Origin: Filosporella fistucella | Lineage: Eukaryota; Ascomycota; Leotiomycetes; Helotiales | NCBI GenBank assembly: GCA_030077755.1 | Contig: JAQJZZ010000017.1 | Span: 1-64,000, forward strand | Length of the DNA stretch: 64,000 nt | Reading direction: 5' to 3' | In this document: piece by piece, positions 45,935 to 58,200 of the stretch | Layout of the letters: every line of letters starts with the position of its first letter | Numbering within the stretch: the stretch's first letter is position 1 | Notes under the pieces: generated by a model | What the model was told of the DNA's origin: nothing | The model's database searches: none | Seen by the model: only the letters and a program-made list of their open reading frames with translations | Made by a program: the position numbers and the translations under genes

Positions 45935-47050
45935 ATGGTGACCGTGCGTCCAGTGTTTGGCCACTACCCTGGTGATTATTTGGATTCACTTGATAAAGAG
46001 AAGTATGCTTGGCTTGCTGAATTCCTGACTGAGAACAAGTTTGCACACATCTAGATCATGCACACAAGCAAGCCAATGAGCAGCATGTTGAAAGTGTTGA
46101 TTTTAATAGCGAGGCGCGAGAATCTAGCTTACAAATTGCGATAATTAGCTTAAATGGAGAGGGCGTCAACTTTTACATCCACGATATTTCCAGCTATTCC
46201 CGTATTAATCTAGCTTTGTCACACATTATGATTAGGCACACAAATAGGAGTGGGTCCTCAGGTTCTTCTCCTAACCCATGAAACCGTTAATGACACTATA
46301 TGGAAACATATCAGAGTTATTAGAGAAGCCCTCGCCCTCGATCCAGCTTTTATGCAAAGTCACTTTTCTCATTACAATCTCCTCAACTCCGAGTATTACT
46401 CATTCCCGCATATGGTACACCCTAGCAATACCACCTTTGTCCAAGTTGTGCAGAATGAGAAGGAACTTTTCAGGGGCATATTACTAAATCTAGACAATAT
46501 TCCTTTGGGTTTATAAAACTATTTCTTTCATGCATTATTGCAATACTGAGTCATACTTAGTTGTTATTTTCGCGTTTGAGGCCACCTTAACTAGTGCCTC
46601 ACTATAGACACTTAAAGCTGCAAATCTAAGGGCGGCTCAAGAAGAGCCTTAATAACTGTTTTACGCACCTATTCAACAAATCCTTGAGAGGCAAGCAAGC
46701 AGGCCTTACGCCGATCTGTAATGCCCTTATCATAGTGCAGATAAAATAGCGTTTAAATTCGTCAAAGACAGGAAAAAGAAGTCTTTGATATACTTAGGTT
46801 AAAGTATTCCGCTAGGAGTATAATTGAATTTCTCACGAAAATTGGGGCTTACCCGCAAGATAAAGCCTCGAAATGGGTAAAACTTATTGAGGACTATTAG
46901 TCCATTATTTTGGCTGCTAAGAGGGCCGAGTCCAAAGCTCGGAACATTTATAGGAACTATAATGTTGAGAGGTTATTAAGGAGACTAAGCGTGCCATCCG
47001 CCAAACTGATTTGACAAGAAGGTGAATTCCATGAGCCTATGCATTCTATT
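45935..47050 (+). pseudogene. Unidentified decayed gene
   Basis: From ATG 45935 one frame reads MVTVRPVFGHYPGDYLDSLD and KYAWLAEFLTENKFAHI, then several stops. It reopens in the same frame at about 46240-46516 as VGPQVLLLTHETVNDTIWKH..ALALDPAFMQ..FPHMVHPSNTTFVQVV. Further coding-like text appears at about 46795-47010 (SIIEFLTKIGAYPQDKASKW, AAKRAESKARN). The composition and register look like a formerly real protein of more than 250 residues. I do not recognise the family. The AT content rises toward 47 kb. Confidence 0.45.
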
Positions 47051-48033
47051 GCCCCTAATTATGGTTGGAAGCACTCTAATCAAAACAAAGACTCACGATT
47101 ATTATATCCTTCTTTATTCCACTCAGCTTCTCATGCTCATTTTTCAGAATGAAACTTGAGTATTCGGTGATAAGAGTATATATATTAGGTACTTTTTCCT
47201 CATTGCAGCCATCACAGGAATTCTCGGCTTAAATATCTCTAAAGCAGTTAAGAGGCTCCAAGACATGTGTGAGAGAGCAAAGAAGTATTATCCTGCATAT
47301 TATGGTAGCAGAGATTATATAAAGGAATACGTCGCGCTTTCACGCAAAAGACGCGAGCCAGGCTTCATGAGACTCCTTATACTCTGCTTTAAGCGAGTCT
47401 TCAAATTGCATGTTTGATAGCGTTGGATGACTGCCATAGGGGAGTTGAGCCGGAAATGCAGGGTGGATTTGGATGAACTGAAATGGTACTTGAAGCTTTA
47501 GGCGTTCTGTAAATCCCCATTCCGATCCAGGCCAATAAGAAAGGTTCCATAGCAATATGAGAGCGAATCGCGGGAGGGAAAGAATGTTATTATCATTCAA
47601 GCGATTAGTAGAGATGGGACAGAAACCAAGACGGGAATAATATACCATGAATTAAAAGGATGCCGACCGTAGTTTGCTATTAGTATAATCAAATCTTTAT
47701 AGAGCTAAATAGTTGAAGGGGAGAATTAAAGGCAAAATGGTATGCACTATATGAATTATAGCCACCGTGGTAAAAGCTATTAATAATAGCATGACAAACG
47801 CTCTTTTTATATAAAGGTAATTAATTTTTTATTTAAGATTTAATAATAATTCTTATAAATAAATTTCTCTTATATAAACTTATATATAATTGCTAGCGTA
47901 TTTACTACCTTTTTATTTAAGGAATTCTTTTTATATTTTATAAATGCACAATAGCAAATCCTATTTTCTAGGCAATGCGCTGGAAACGAATTGAAATATA
48001 ATAGCTATTAGGATATAAATGCTTTTACTCCTA
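47051..48033. other. Gene-free stretch with AT-rich patch
   Basis: About 47690-47990 is AT-rich with TTATAATA-type sequence, like the subtelomeric repeats and the 36.5-kb island. A 102-codon minus-strand frame (47340-47648) has no recognisable feature. Confidence 0.45.
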
Positions 48034-49166
48034 TTACATAAACCTCCTCCGCGCAAGAGAACATGCAGTTATCAGAAGCATCTCGTAATCGTTTACCTTA
48101 TTCACCTTTCCTATATTCCAATCGTCCGTATAGCTAGCATATGGGACAACCTCAGTCGATGCTGGCTGGAGTGTCTGCTCATCTGGATCCCATCCACTGA
48201 AATTCTCTGAGACGGGAAGTCTCGCCATGAAGGGGACTTTGGTGCAATAACCTTCATTCATTGCGGTACCTATTCCTTGAATCATAACAGAAATCATCGT
48301 CGTGCGACGAATACTTTCAATCAAAAGCCATTGCAGATGGTGAGAATTCAGGTTGGTAAATTCAGCTTCATGCGATTCATTCCGCAGTTGCAAAGTCCAA
48401 TCTTCTAGAATGTCCATATTTCTGTCGGCATTTGCTCTCTGTTTGCTGTCGCCATCAAACATTCGGATAACCTGATACAGCATGAGTGCCTGTACAGAGA
48501 GCAGTCGATCCTCGATATGTATAATGGAATTGGACCACAGTATCAAAGCTTGAAGTTTCAAGTCAAGCATACGGAAGATAAGCGGCACATTATGTGCATT
48601 CTTATGCGTGTAGAGACTGCAAATGCTAATCACATCCTGATATGCAGGAGGCAAGCTATCTTCGTATAGCATTGGGTGGAGAAACAGGGTCCGGTTTTCA
48701 AGCACAAGTGTGCTAATGCACCTTTGCAGTTCGAAGATGCAATACTCAATTTGATGTGGCTCCATGTATGTCCGCTCGAGGAAGTTGAATGAAGCTACTT
48801 TGAGGATAGGTTGATCTTTTACTGTTCCCACCGAGTCCAGGGAGATCAGGGGCCAAAATTCTGTAATGTTTAATGCTTCAGTTGCAGGTGTGATCTCAGG
48901 TATGGTCTCAGGTGTAGATTGATTTGCCAATGATTCATCCCTTGCGATAGTAATCGGAAGAGTGCTGCCATTCTATCTACATTAGTCGAACTTTCATATT
49001 GTGGAAGACTTTCTCGTACATAACTGCACTTCAAGGCTCTGATTTTGCACCTGCCACATATTGGCAAAGTCAAATCACACCGCCTCTTGGCTTTCACACA
49101 TCCACCACAAGCTTTCCGCCTCGTAGTACTGCGATGCACGAGATCAATAGCTGATTCCAAGGTCAT
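48034..49166 (-). CDS. Zn2Cys6 (C6 zinc cluster) transcription factor
   Basis: The proposed exons 49166-48981 and 48906-48034 (74-bp intron, GTAGAT..CCTGAG) give about 352 residues. The start was chosen at 49166, just before the DNA-binding domain; an in-frame upstream extension to 49256 exists but begins without an ATG context I trust. The binuclear cluster is complete: Cys20, 23, 30, 37, 40 and 47 (CX2CX6CX6CX2CX6C) with basic KAKRRC. The C-terminal half has the fungal-specific pattern WLLIESIRRTTMISVMIQGI and the C-terminal VPFMARLPVSENFSGWDP, seen in short fungal C6 regulators. The intron donor is weak; the alternative is a frameshift here. It is divergent from the 49606 gene across an intergenic region with four GGA(A/G)TTCC motifs. 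Confidence 0.8.
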
Positions 49167-49180
49167 AATGGAGTTGATGG

Positions 49181-49440
49181 GTGGAATTCCACCACCAAGT
49201 ATCGAGTTCAAAATGAAATGTGGTGGAGGATATATGCTGAGTGAGCCTTGCCCCACTATTTGCGGAATTCCACCTTTCGCACTCCACGTGAGATTGTCCC
49301 GCAGGGATTCGTTGTCATCACAAGAAATAGGAGTTCCACCTCTCTTCTCCTGCCTGTGTTTGTGCTGAACTGGAATCTATAGTACGATAATAAGTCGGGT
49401 CTTTGCTTTCAACTCCGGATGTCTTTGATGGAGTTCCGCA
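49181..49440. promoter_or_regulatory. Four GGA(A/G)TTCC(A/G)C palindromic motifs in a divergent promoter
   Basis: GTGGAATTCCAC (49181-49192, perfect palindrome), GCGGAATTCCAC (49262-49273), AGGAGTTCCAC (49329-49339) and TGGAGTTCCGCA (49429-49440) lie between the C6 regulator and the 49606 gene, at 70-100 bp spacing. Inverted half-sites are the usual targets of dimeric C6 proteins, so autoregulation or co-regulation is possible; this is inference. The first copy sits 15 bp upstream of the regulator's ATG. Confidence 0.55.
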
Positions 49441-49605
49441 GCCTCATAACCAGGGCGTCGATCAGATGCCCACATGTAATCTAAGAAGGAAACTGCGAGA
49501 TGGGAGTATAAGTACAAGCTCTCCGGAAGCGTAATACAAAAGTTGTACTATCTTCTTTCTATTTCATATAATTCAACATCAAAAACCATCGTGTCAACTG
49601 CTAGC

Positions 49606-50308
49606 ATGCATTTCACGGAAATTGTCACCCCCTCGATCAAACAGGATCAAGAATCTCAAGCCAATTTTTGGAAGGCCATCGAACTCTTGACCGATGCACT
49701 TGATAGCTCCGAAGGCTTGAAGCAAAGGAAAATCGGTCGGATCATCAGTCAGAATGGCACCAACGTAGAAAAAGAATTCAGAATTGCTCTTGGCTTTGGT
49801 ATTGTCCCTATGCCCTATGCTACTTCAAATAATCTGACAGACAATATAGAATGGAAGGACATTAGCTATTTCAAAAGCATTCTAGAGACCAAGGCATTTC
49901 AGGCTTTCATCGGCGAAATCAAGGAGGTTGTGCTGACGCCTCCAAATCCGCAAGTATACGGCACAAATGTGGAACCAAATCAAATCCTCAATTCCCCATT
50001 GACCGAGGTCTTTCGTGTCAAGGTTGGAGATAGAGATGTGCAGGATATTGAAAGTAGATGGAAGGCAGTGGTCGATGTTAGTGGAATCAAGATGGGAACA
50101 AGCTATGGAACAAGTTTGAATCTTGACGAGAAGGTTTTCATGGGAGCTATTGCATGGAATGGTCACGAGGTAAGCATCATCAAGAGGTATCCTCATCGAC
50201 TTACAACAATAGGAAAGAGAATCTACCCTTGACACATTGAGTGGCTCTCGTGAATGGGCCTCATTCAATGATCTCACAGTCGATTCTTTCTTGACGCAAT
50301 TCAAGTAG
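49606..50308 (+). CDS. Small cytosolic protein, dimeric alpha/beta-barrel-like, function unknown
   Basis: Two exons, 49606-50169 and 50213-50308 (43-bp intron, GTAAGC..AATAG), give about 219 residues. The ATG at 49606 (MHFTEIVTPSIKQD) is preferred to the longer in-frame start at 49543. The sequence has no signal peptide or membrane segment. A repeated layout (an 'EIVTP..' strand, helix, then about 110 residues later a 'EVFRVKVGD..' strand and helix 'DIESRWKAVVD') suggests two ABM-type ferredoxin-like halves, as in fungal dimeric alpha/beta-barrel proteins, but similarity is weak. Divergent from the C6 regulator, so possibly its target. Confidence 0.7.
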
Positions 50309-50415
50309 GAATTTTTGACATTCAAAGGTTTAACTTTGCATCCTAAATAATATCAATCTCCTCTTTCGTATCGCAAAACATCTCCCGCCGACTCACTTCT
50401 CAAATCTCCGCTTCG

Positions 50416-51325
50416 TCACTTCAATTCAGCTCTTCCGCTTACCTCTGAGATTCCAACACTGTGGCGATTGATAAGCTGTAAGGGTCTTGCCGAATAATTC
50501 GACCACCCAAGAAGTTCTGTCATCCATTGCTCACTTGCAATCATTGGTACAGTACTGACCCACCACCTTAGCCCTTGTGTGCAAGGCGGGGTGGTCAAAC
50601 TTCCTCTGTATGTATAATAGCTGTTCATCGAATTCAAACCAGTGGCCAGATTCCGAGTATTGATAATGGTAAGAGTTGATTTCTTGTTGGTGTATTCGGA
50701 TAAGAAATATGTGAGGAATTGTGTCTCGCGGGCACCTGGATTGCCAAGCATGATCGGTACACCAATGACACCGTAGTATTTGCCGGCAGCATTGGTATGG
50801 ACGAGGTGAATCTCTGCAGGATAGCGAGTACCGTTGATGGTGTGTTCTGAAGGTGTATGAAAGTGCTGCACCCCTTAGAAAACGAGCCAGATGATGTAAT
50901 TATGCTTACTATTTGGGCGAGATACATTCTTTCTCCACCAGCAACATCTGTCCATGCATCGTTTTCTCCTCCCCTGACTGCCGCATTTTTCCATGCAGGA
51001 CCATAACCTGTGTCATACAAGTATCCGGGACCTGCTGCTGGCTTATCGTTATATCCTTGGAGATTGAGACGGTACACAGAGCTTGACCCGCCCGAAAGAG
51101 GAATTGGACTTTGCTGCAGACCAGTCTGACAAGCGCGATATGCTGCAATATGTTAATAGACTAGTTTTATAAGTTACAAAAGATGGACATACCTGGATTG
51201 TTACCCCACGTCAACGCATTATCATAGTTCCAAGGACCCGCATCGGCTTGGATATTCACTCCGTCTAGCCCAGGACATGCATATGCCAAAGTGACACTGA
51301 GGATGAGTGCAAGAGGTCTTAACAT
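50416..51325 (-). CDS. Secreted alpha-carbonic anhydrase
   Basis: Three exons, 51325-51193, 51142-50910 and 50865-50416 (introns 50 and 44 bp), give about 271 residues. A signal peptide (MLRPLALILSVTLAYA) leads the mature enzyme, which has WNYDNALTWG, QQSPIPL, HFHTPSEH (His123, His125) and AEIHLVH (His142), the three zinc ligands of alpha-type carbonic anhydrases. The TPPCTQGLRWWV block is also canonical. It hydrates CO2 to bicarbonate outside the cell. On the plus strand TTTATA at 51395-51400 gives a TATAAA about 70 bp upstream of the start. The intron 2 acceptor could be a few bases off, but the chosen site keeps frame. Confidence 0.92.
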
Positions 51326-52446
51326 GATGTCGATGAATGAATTGATATTTGTAGTAGAATGAATTGCAATGAACTGTACAGATAATAGAGCAGGTTTATA
51401 CTACATTTCAGTGTTGAGGCATTTTCCAAAGGGCTTATGATATTTCTTCTGCTGTGTTTCTCCCTATCACGAACAATGTGTCGAAATCACCAGATGTTGC
51501 GACAATAAGAAGTGGTTTTGTGTCTGATAGGAAAAATCGAGATCGCAAGTCTCTCAACATCGGAGGCGGGGTTTGAATTTGGTTAGCTGGGCGGGAGGGG
51601 GCGTCTTCAGACAGAGGGTGTTTCTAAATCCTTGTTGTGATAGTTTGAAACCATTCTCGGGTCGCTCCGTAGTTGACAGCGGCGGAGGTCATTTGGTCAT
51701 AATCTAAGACTATTTCTAGATTCCTAAACATTTTTGACATTCACAATTGTTGTGGCTGGCAAATCATGCGGGTCTTATTAAAGTGGCGTTCAAAATTCGA
51801 TATATGAATCAAAAAGTAGTTGAGACAAGAACTAATAGCGATATAGAGCTTAGAGGATTTCACTCATAAGGCATATACATCTAGTACACAATAAAAGAAC
51901 TAAGGTGTATTCCGAGGGTATCTACATTATCAAGCGGTATGTTTCGTTATATCTTAGCACACTCCTAACAGCGTCGAGTTGGAATGTTAAAATGGAAAGG
52001 CAGCTAGCAAGATTTGGAGCAGTCGAATATGGCACGGCAGGAACACAGACTGAATCATATTGAAAATTACTAAGAGGACTCCGGGGTACTCGCCCTTGTG
52101 CTTGTTCAAAAGTAATATACAAGTATGGATGACTCCATGTTTAGATGAATACTCTATCCCACAGGCAAGTAATTCAATCGAGATTCCGACGCATTGAAAG
52201 CAGGAATCACCGTCGCTCTCCATACGTTTTATATATTACCACTCCAAATCTCGTGTAAGACTCCCAGTCAAGTATTAAAATTGAAAATTCAATTCACTCC
52301 TCCCCCACGAAAACATATCATGATCCCAGCGCTATACCACATCAAATGAATCAAGGAAATGGGTATCGGTTGACTTCCTGCAAATACTAAGGGTATCCTT
52401 CCTCTCCCATGACGTAAGAAAGACTTCCTAATTGCACATTGACATT
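51326..52446. other. Intergenic region
   Basis: Holds the carbonic anhydrase promoter at its left end. No gene, repeat or RNA is recognised in the rest; short minus-strand frames at 51922-52223 look random. Confidence 0.5.
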
Positions 52447-53027
52447 TCAATGCGCTGCCTGAACTTCAATTTCGGGGTTATGTTTGGTGTTATTCGTGCC
52501 TCGAGTATTCCAAACGTGAAGTGCAGCGAGTCCGGTTGTAATTGAGAATAGAATCCTGTACGTATTAGTGATGCGCTCATAGAATATGGATATACATACC
52601 ACTCAAAGGCAGCGAAGACGTCACCAGCAATCGCAGCTCGGCACGGTCCCCAATATCTTCCACTTCTGGCACTGCAACCAGCATCGGTGAGCAATACAGC
52701 GAGGGCAATAAATCCAGCGAACCAGAATAGCATGGTAACTGCTTCAGCGGCCAGAATCCCATATTTGTGCGCTGCTTTTGGGAACCGTGTTGGTGCTAGG
52801 ACAAGATAGACAATAGCAAGAAGAGTCCAGACGGAAGTGAAGATGAGGAAGTTGACCTGAGAAGGTGACCAGTAGTATGCCCAATCATTTGCGGCTTAGT
52901 TGTTGTTAGTCAAGGGACCGATAGAGAAGTAAGAATGTTTACCGTATGCTAGGACACCAAGTACGATGATGGCAAAGACTGCTTGTGTAATGCGAATAGG
53001 GAGGACGATAAATTCATGAAAAGCCAT
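52447..53027 (-). CDS. Four-helix membrane protein, MARVEL-like
   Basis: Three exons, 53027-52943, 52894-52600 and 52555-52447 (introns 48 and 44 bp), give about 162 residues. Four hydrophobic segments are visible: FIVLPIRITQAVFAIIVLGVLAY; VNFLIFTSVWTLLAIVYLVLA; AVTMLFWFAGFIALAVLL; and, after a Cys-containing loop (CSARSGRYWGPC), VFAAFEWILFSITTGLAAL. The layout, the W/Y at helix borders and the small loop Cys pair fit fungal MARVEL-domain proteins, which act in membrane apposition and eisosome or vesicle biology. The C-terminal tail is short and polar. Confidence 0.85.
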
Positions 53028-53738
53028 TTTGTTCTCTGGATTTTTGGTTTCGGTCTTGGTAGTGGTATTTGATATCAGGTGAGTACGTTTTGTAAGGCTA
53101 AATTCGGTGTAAACGACAAGAACCTAGGTATGCTCGGTATGGTTGATAGAACTATGGCTGAGGTTGGCGTTTATTTCTAGGTACTTTTGATGAGGAAGGT
53201 AAGATGGAAAGTCGACAAGGAAGATTGTTCAAATAAATCGTTGCCCCTCATGTAATTTATTTGGCAAGGACTCCTCCTGTCCTTATTATCTTTCCTTGTG
53301 GCTCGTGAATCATACGTGTGTCTTCGTGGCGCGGCCTTGGAATGCGGGGCAAACTGTGCCAAGTTTCTTTGGTATCAACGCTGAATGGCTGACAGCAGTC
53401 ACATGTGGAATGACGTAGATGTAGTGATGTAGGGATTCTCAGCTTGAGAACAAAGGCTCAGTGAGAAAAACTGGGACCAGCCTTGTCTGAGGTAAAGTTT
53501 AGTCTTGGAACTAGGTTTTTGATCAATGAAAATCGGAGATGTGGAATGATGAGTAAAGCTTGGCTCGGGAACGAGGTGCCGGTCATCATAATATGTGCAG
53601 CCTTGTATAATATCCGCACTTGTATAACTTCATGTTTGAGTATGCATATAGCATTGAATATCTCTATCCAAAGTCCAAAGAAAGCTAGGGTTTCAACATA
53701 AGTGTACCATAGTTGGGAAGAACAGGTCTGCATATATC
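53028..53738. other. Intergenic region
   Basis: Promoter of the MARVEL-like gene at left and 3' end of the dehydrogenase gene at right. Short frames on both strands lack features; no RNA gene recognised. Confidence 0.5.
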
Positions 53739-54913
53739 TTACAACTTGCTGGCTCCACCATCCTTCAATTCAATCACCAACTTTCCAAATTGACTTCCAT
53801 TTTTAATATCATCAAATAGACCATCGATTTCCTTGAGGTTCTCCAAACCTTTCACAGTCCGAGACACAATAGGTTTGATCTTGTGCTCGTTGACAAATGC
53901 GACCATATCTTTAAACTCTTTCCTCGATCCCATTGTAGATCCTCGGAGCTCGAGATTCAGGAGGACTGCGTTCATTGACCAATCCATTTTAGGAGAGACA
54001 GTCATGCCATATTGCACAACGATTCCACCAGGCTACAACTGTTAGAATCATTCTCTAAAAAGGTGTCATACATACCTTCAAGAGCCTCGCAGCCTTTGCT
54101 ATGACATTTCCTCCAGCGCCATCAATGATGGCATCGACATATGGTCTATCTTTTGGCAACTGTTTCTTCAGTTCCTTCTCCCATCCTTCGTCCTTGTAAT
54201 TGACGCCTCCCTTCGCACCCAATGCCTTCGCCTTGTCTATCTTTTCCTGGCTCCCACTGCTGACGTATCCATTTGCTCCCATTGCTACGACGAATTGAAG
54301 CACGTTCAATGCTACTCCACCACCAATGCCGGTAATCAATATATTCCTACCCTTCTGTGCGTTCCCGCTTTTGGTAATGTATGCCCTCCATCCCGTCAAT
54401 CCAGTCAACGGTAATGCCGCAGCTTCAGCAGGACTTAAGTGTGCAGGCGCTTCCTCAACTTCATCTTCGCCGACACATACAAGTTCTTGCAGGGTGCCTA
54501 CTGGATTCGTCTTTGTGCCACCCATAATAGCGTATCCCTTCGGTGATTCAGGACCATCGGGATTGTCATTCCATCCACGACCAGGTACCAGTATGACCTT
54601 TTTTCCTATCCATGATTTCGATGCTGAAGAGCCAACTGATTTTACAACACCATAACCGTCTGCGAGGAGAGGAGTGTCGAAGGAGGGGGCGGGGTATAGA
54701 TGTTGGCGGAGGAAGAAATCGCGGTGATTGAGGGCTGCAGCTTCGATTGCAATGACAAGGTCATTGGGTCCTGGACTTGGAGATGGAACATCGACGATTT
54801 GGAGGCTTGCTTGTCAGACAAAGGCTCAGCGAGAGTGAAGATGAACATGCTTACGGATAGTACACTTTTCCAGGCTTCCCCTCAATCTGCTTCATGGTGA
54901 CTGCTTTTGGCAT
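53739..54913 (-). CDS. Zinc-less medium-chain dehydrogenase/reductase (quinone oxidoreductase-like)
   Basis: Three exons, 54913-54855, 54805-54076 and 54032-53739 (introns 49 and 43 bp), give about 360 residues. An N-terminal GroES-like part (MPKAVTMKQIEGKPGKV.., LNHRDFFLRQ, VPGRGWND) is followed by LPLTGLTGWRAY and the nucleotide-binding GIGGGVALNVLQFV, then SSGSQEKIDKAKALGAKGGVNY. This is the order of the MDR superfamily, close to yeast-type zinc-less reductases. The catalytic zinc Cys/His set of alcohol dehydrogenases is absent, so NADPH-dependent reduction of quinones or enones is more likely than alcohol oxidation. Substrate unknown; cytosolic. Confidence 0.88.
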
Positions 54914-55239
54914 TTTGGCGGTAGTATTAACCAATTCAAAGATAATGAATCGTATGGGCGTCCTTCAAGGAGGATAGAAATGTATTGACATTATAGCTCG
55001 ATGGCAGATGTGACGTTGATTAATGTACAAACTCCCCGCTGAATATTGCCGAGGCTAGGAAAGCCGACGGTGATGGGAATGCCGTCGCCGTGTTTGTGTG
55101 GGGAAGTTTATGTGCACATCAGAAATTGACTGTAACCCGATACAATTCAAATGTGTATTTCAAAGCAGTCTGGATTGGGCATCCATCAACTCCTCGCAAT
55201 GCTATTTCTTACATGCTCCAAAACGCCTCAAAATTCAGA
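54914..55239. other. Intergenic region
   Basis: Promoter of the dehydrogenase gene and 3' flank of BMS1. Nothing further recognised. Confidence 0.5.
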
Positions 55240-58200
55240 TTACCGCCTCCTTTTCCCACCTCCAGCGCCATCGGTATCAGCTTTTCGTTTCTTCCCTTCT
55301 TTCCGCCAATAGTCCTGCTTCTCTTTCTTCTCTCTTTCACCCCGTTTCTCAACATTCTCCTCCACTTTCTTCCTATATACCTTCCTCTTCTCTTCCTTTG
55401 CCACTCTCCTCTTCGCTACCTTCTCGTTCCTCAACGTCATGATCTTCTGCATCAGGTCACGAGCTTTCTTTTCCTCGCCTCCAACGACCACAGCTCTTTT
55501 CTTCATGTAGCTCTCTTTGGTGGCCTTCTTGGTCTGTACAATTTGAGATTTGAACGGCAGTTCTGCAGCCAAAGCTCTTGGGACGCGTAGAGGATTGAAA
55601 TGTCTAGCCTCTCTTTCCACTGGTTTGTACTGGCTGTTCTTCTGCTGTGGCGTGGGTAGATTTTGATCTCGTCGAACTTCACCAGTTAATCGCATGCCAT
55701 CCCAACCGATCAGATTCGTGACAGGGTTGTAAAATCGATGGGGTTTAACAGGATACCATGCCCTCAAGAATACGATATCACTCATCAAGATTTTGTCTTC
55801 GAATGTAGCTCTGAAATGGCCTTCGGGTTTGCTCAAAGCCTTCTTGATCTGTCCACGAATTCCTGAAACTGTCTTGATTGATGCACCTTCGAATTTGGCA
55901 ATTTCCACGGCTGTTGTGAACATATCTTTGATAAAGGCAGTGTTCTTGAAAATCTTGTATGGGGTTCCAGTCAACTTGAGCTTCTTTACAATCTCTGTTG
56001 CTTCATCCACATTCAGAACAGTTCCAGTTGCTGATATCCGGAAACCAGGATTTTTTGACGAGAATGATTGGTAGCATGAAAATCCAGTATTTGGAGCGAT
56101 TAAAGGACCATAAAATGTAGCAAAACAATGCATGTGCTCAGGAGTATACTTGAGCATTCGATTTCGTACCCGAGAGTCTGATATGCTGTAGACTGGCATT
56201 GTTTGAAATCTTCTCCACCCCATCGAAAAGATCAATGGATCATTCGTCTTCAAAATCTTCTTATGCCATCGATGCCTCTTGATTCTGACTTGAACAAATC
56301 CAAACCTATCCTCTGTAGCTGAGAGTCCACCAACAATGATGGGCATTTTCGGGTTGAATTTTGTGACAAATTCGGAGGCAACACCTTCAATCACAATTTT
56401 GGCGTACATTCCAGCTCTGAATCCTTCCACGTTCACCCGCTGACTGTCATCGAGAAGTTCAAATTCCGCTTTGTTGATATCGAGCTGCTTTTGAATGCGA
56501 GCTTTTTGTGCATCATACCAATCGTCCTCACCGAATTCTTCGTCCTCGGCTGTTTCTCGTCGAGCATTCGCCTTGTCGTTGTTGAAACCCTCGCGATCTT
56601 CTTCCTCAAATCGCATTTTGAGTTCCTCTTTTCGTCTGGCATTTTTTTCTCTTTCTGCATCGAGATCTTCAGGCTTATGCTCTTCGCCAGTTTCCAAATC
56701 CTCAAATTCTCCGTCGCCTTCATCGTCGGAATCTTCTTCTCCATTTTGACTCTCACTGTCTCCAGCTTTCTTCTCGCTCATTAGATCCGCAGTTGCAAAT
56801 CTTTGTCGCAGAACTTCAATATTGGCATCGACTGACCACTTCGCTTCTAGCACATCGTAATCAAGTATTGGAATGGCTCTGTCTTCGAAGGTTTCATCCG
56901 AGTTATTCTGTCCGGATTTTTTGAAGAAGGTCTCATCGTCTGAATCGTCTTCGATGTCATCTACTTCCTCCTCGATAACATCTCCGCGCCATCGTTTCAA
57001 TACTTCGATGGGACTAATGGAATCGTCGTAGATTAACTTGGCCAAGTCTGATGTCCGGTATGCCTTTTTCCTTCCATGAAGACTCTGGGCTGTCTTAAGC
57101 ATATTCTGCTTCCAGCGTGTTGCTCCACCTTCATCGTCTGAATCCTCATCATCCTCAAGGTCAGATTCAAGATCCTCGTCCAAATCATCTCCAGATATTG
57201 ATCCCAAATCAGAATCGCTGTCAGCAAAGGCAACATCCCCTTCATCTTTGTCTTTCGAACCCCGGAATGCTCTTCCCAGCTTCTCCTCGGCAATTTCCTC
57301 TTCGTCATCAGATAGGGCCTCTTCAGCACTGACAAAACCTTCATCAACATCCTCGTCATCAGATTCTGCATCCCGTTCAACAAATCTTGCTGATCTTGGC
57401 TCCTTCCGTCCAGAATCCTCATCTTCGACATTGGTGATAGCCTCGCCATTACTAAACAGCTGGACTCCTTCACTGGTCTCGCCGAGGAGTTTTCTTTCGT
57501 TCTGCAGGCTGACAATCAGCTCCTCTCCTTCCCCGCGCTCTTCATCGGCATCTTTGTCGAAATTGAAGCCCTTCTCACGAGTGATCCAGATCGTATCACC
57601 ATCAATTTTCAATCCACTTTTGTCTGACATTGGCGCATGTAGCTTCTTTTCCTTTTCATCCAAGCGCCTTCGTCCAGTTTTTCCGGATGCCTTGGCCATT
57701 GCTTGGTCCATGAATGGGGTAGGACATGGATCTGGTAAGGCTTCCATTGCAGATACTGTGTAATCCCCCAACCCAGGTATATGTACTCGCTGCCCATCTG
57801 CGGCAAAGTTTGTTCCTCGCAAATAGCCAGACAAAACAACTGTTCGATCACATTTCGGATCTTCTTCAATTTTCGTAGGATGCGTGATGTCTCGGAAACT
57901 ATCAATGATCGTGTAGGGATGAGAATTTCTCCAAATCAAAGGACGTGGGTTCTTCATAACAGAAATAAATCGCGAGAGATTGTGAATTTCGCGATCAGGG
58001 TATCGACCATTGATGACTCCAGACAAGTAAAACAAATGCGCTCCTTGATATAGCTCGCTCCAAAATCGCATCTTCAACCGTTTCTTAGCATCCTTTAAGG
58101 TTTGCGGCTTTCTGAAAAGGTCTAGATGTGTCAGTATACCGAAAACATTTCCTGGCATACCACTTGATGCCAAAATGTTGAGAAATTCCATAGTCTCCAT

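Noticed and set aside
47340..47648. 102-codon minus-strand frame
   Set aside because: No domain, no signal peptide and no neighbouring exon; it lies in a decaying region.
55090..57763. Long plus-strand frames opposite BMS1
   Set aside because: They are antisense shadows of the acidic and basic low-complexity parts of BMS1.
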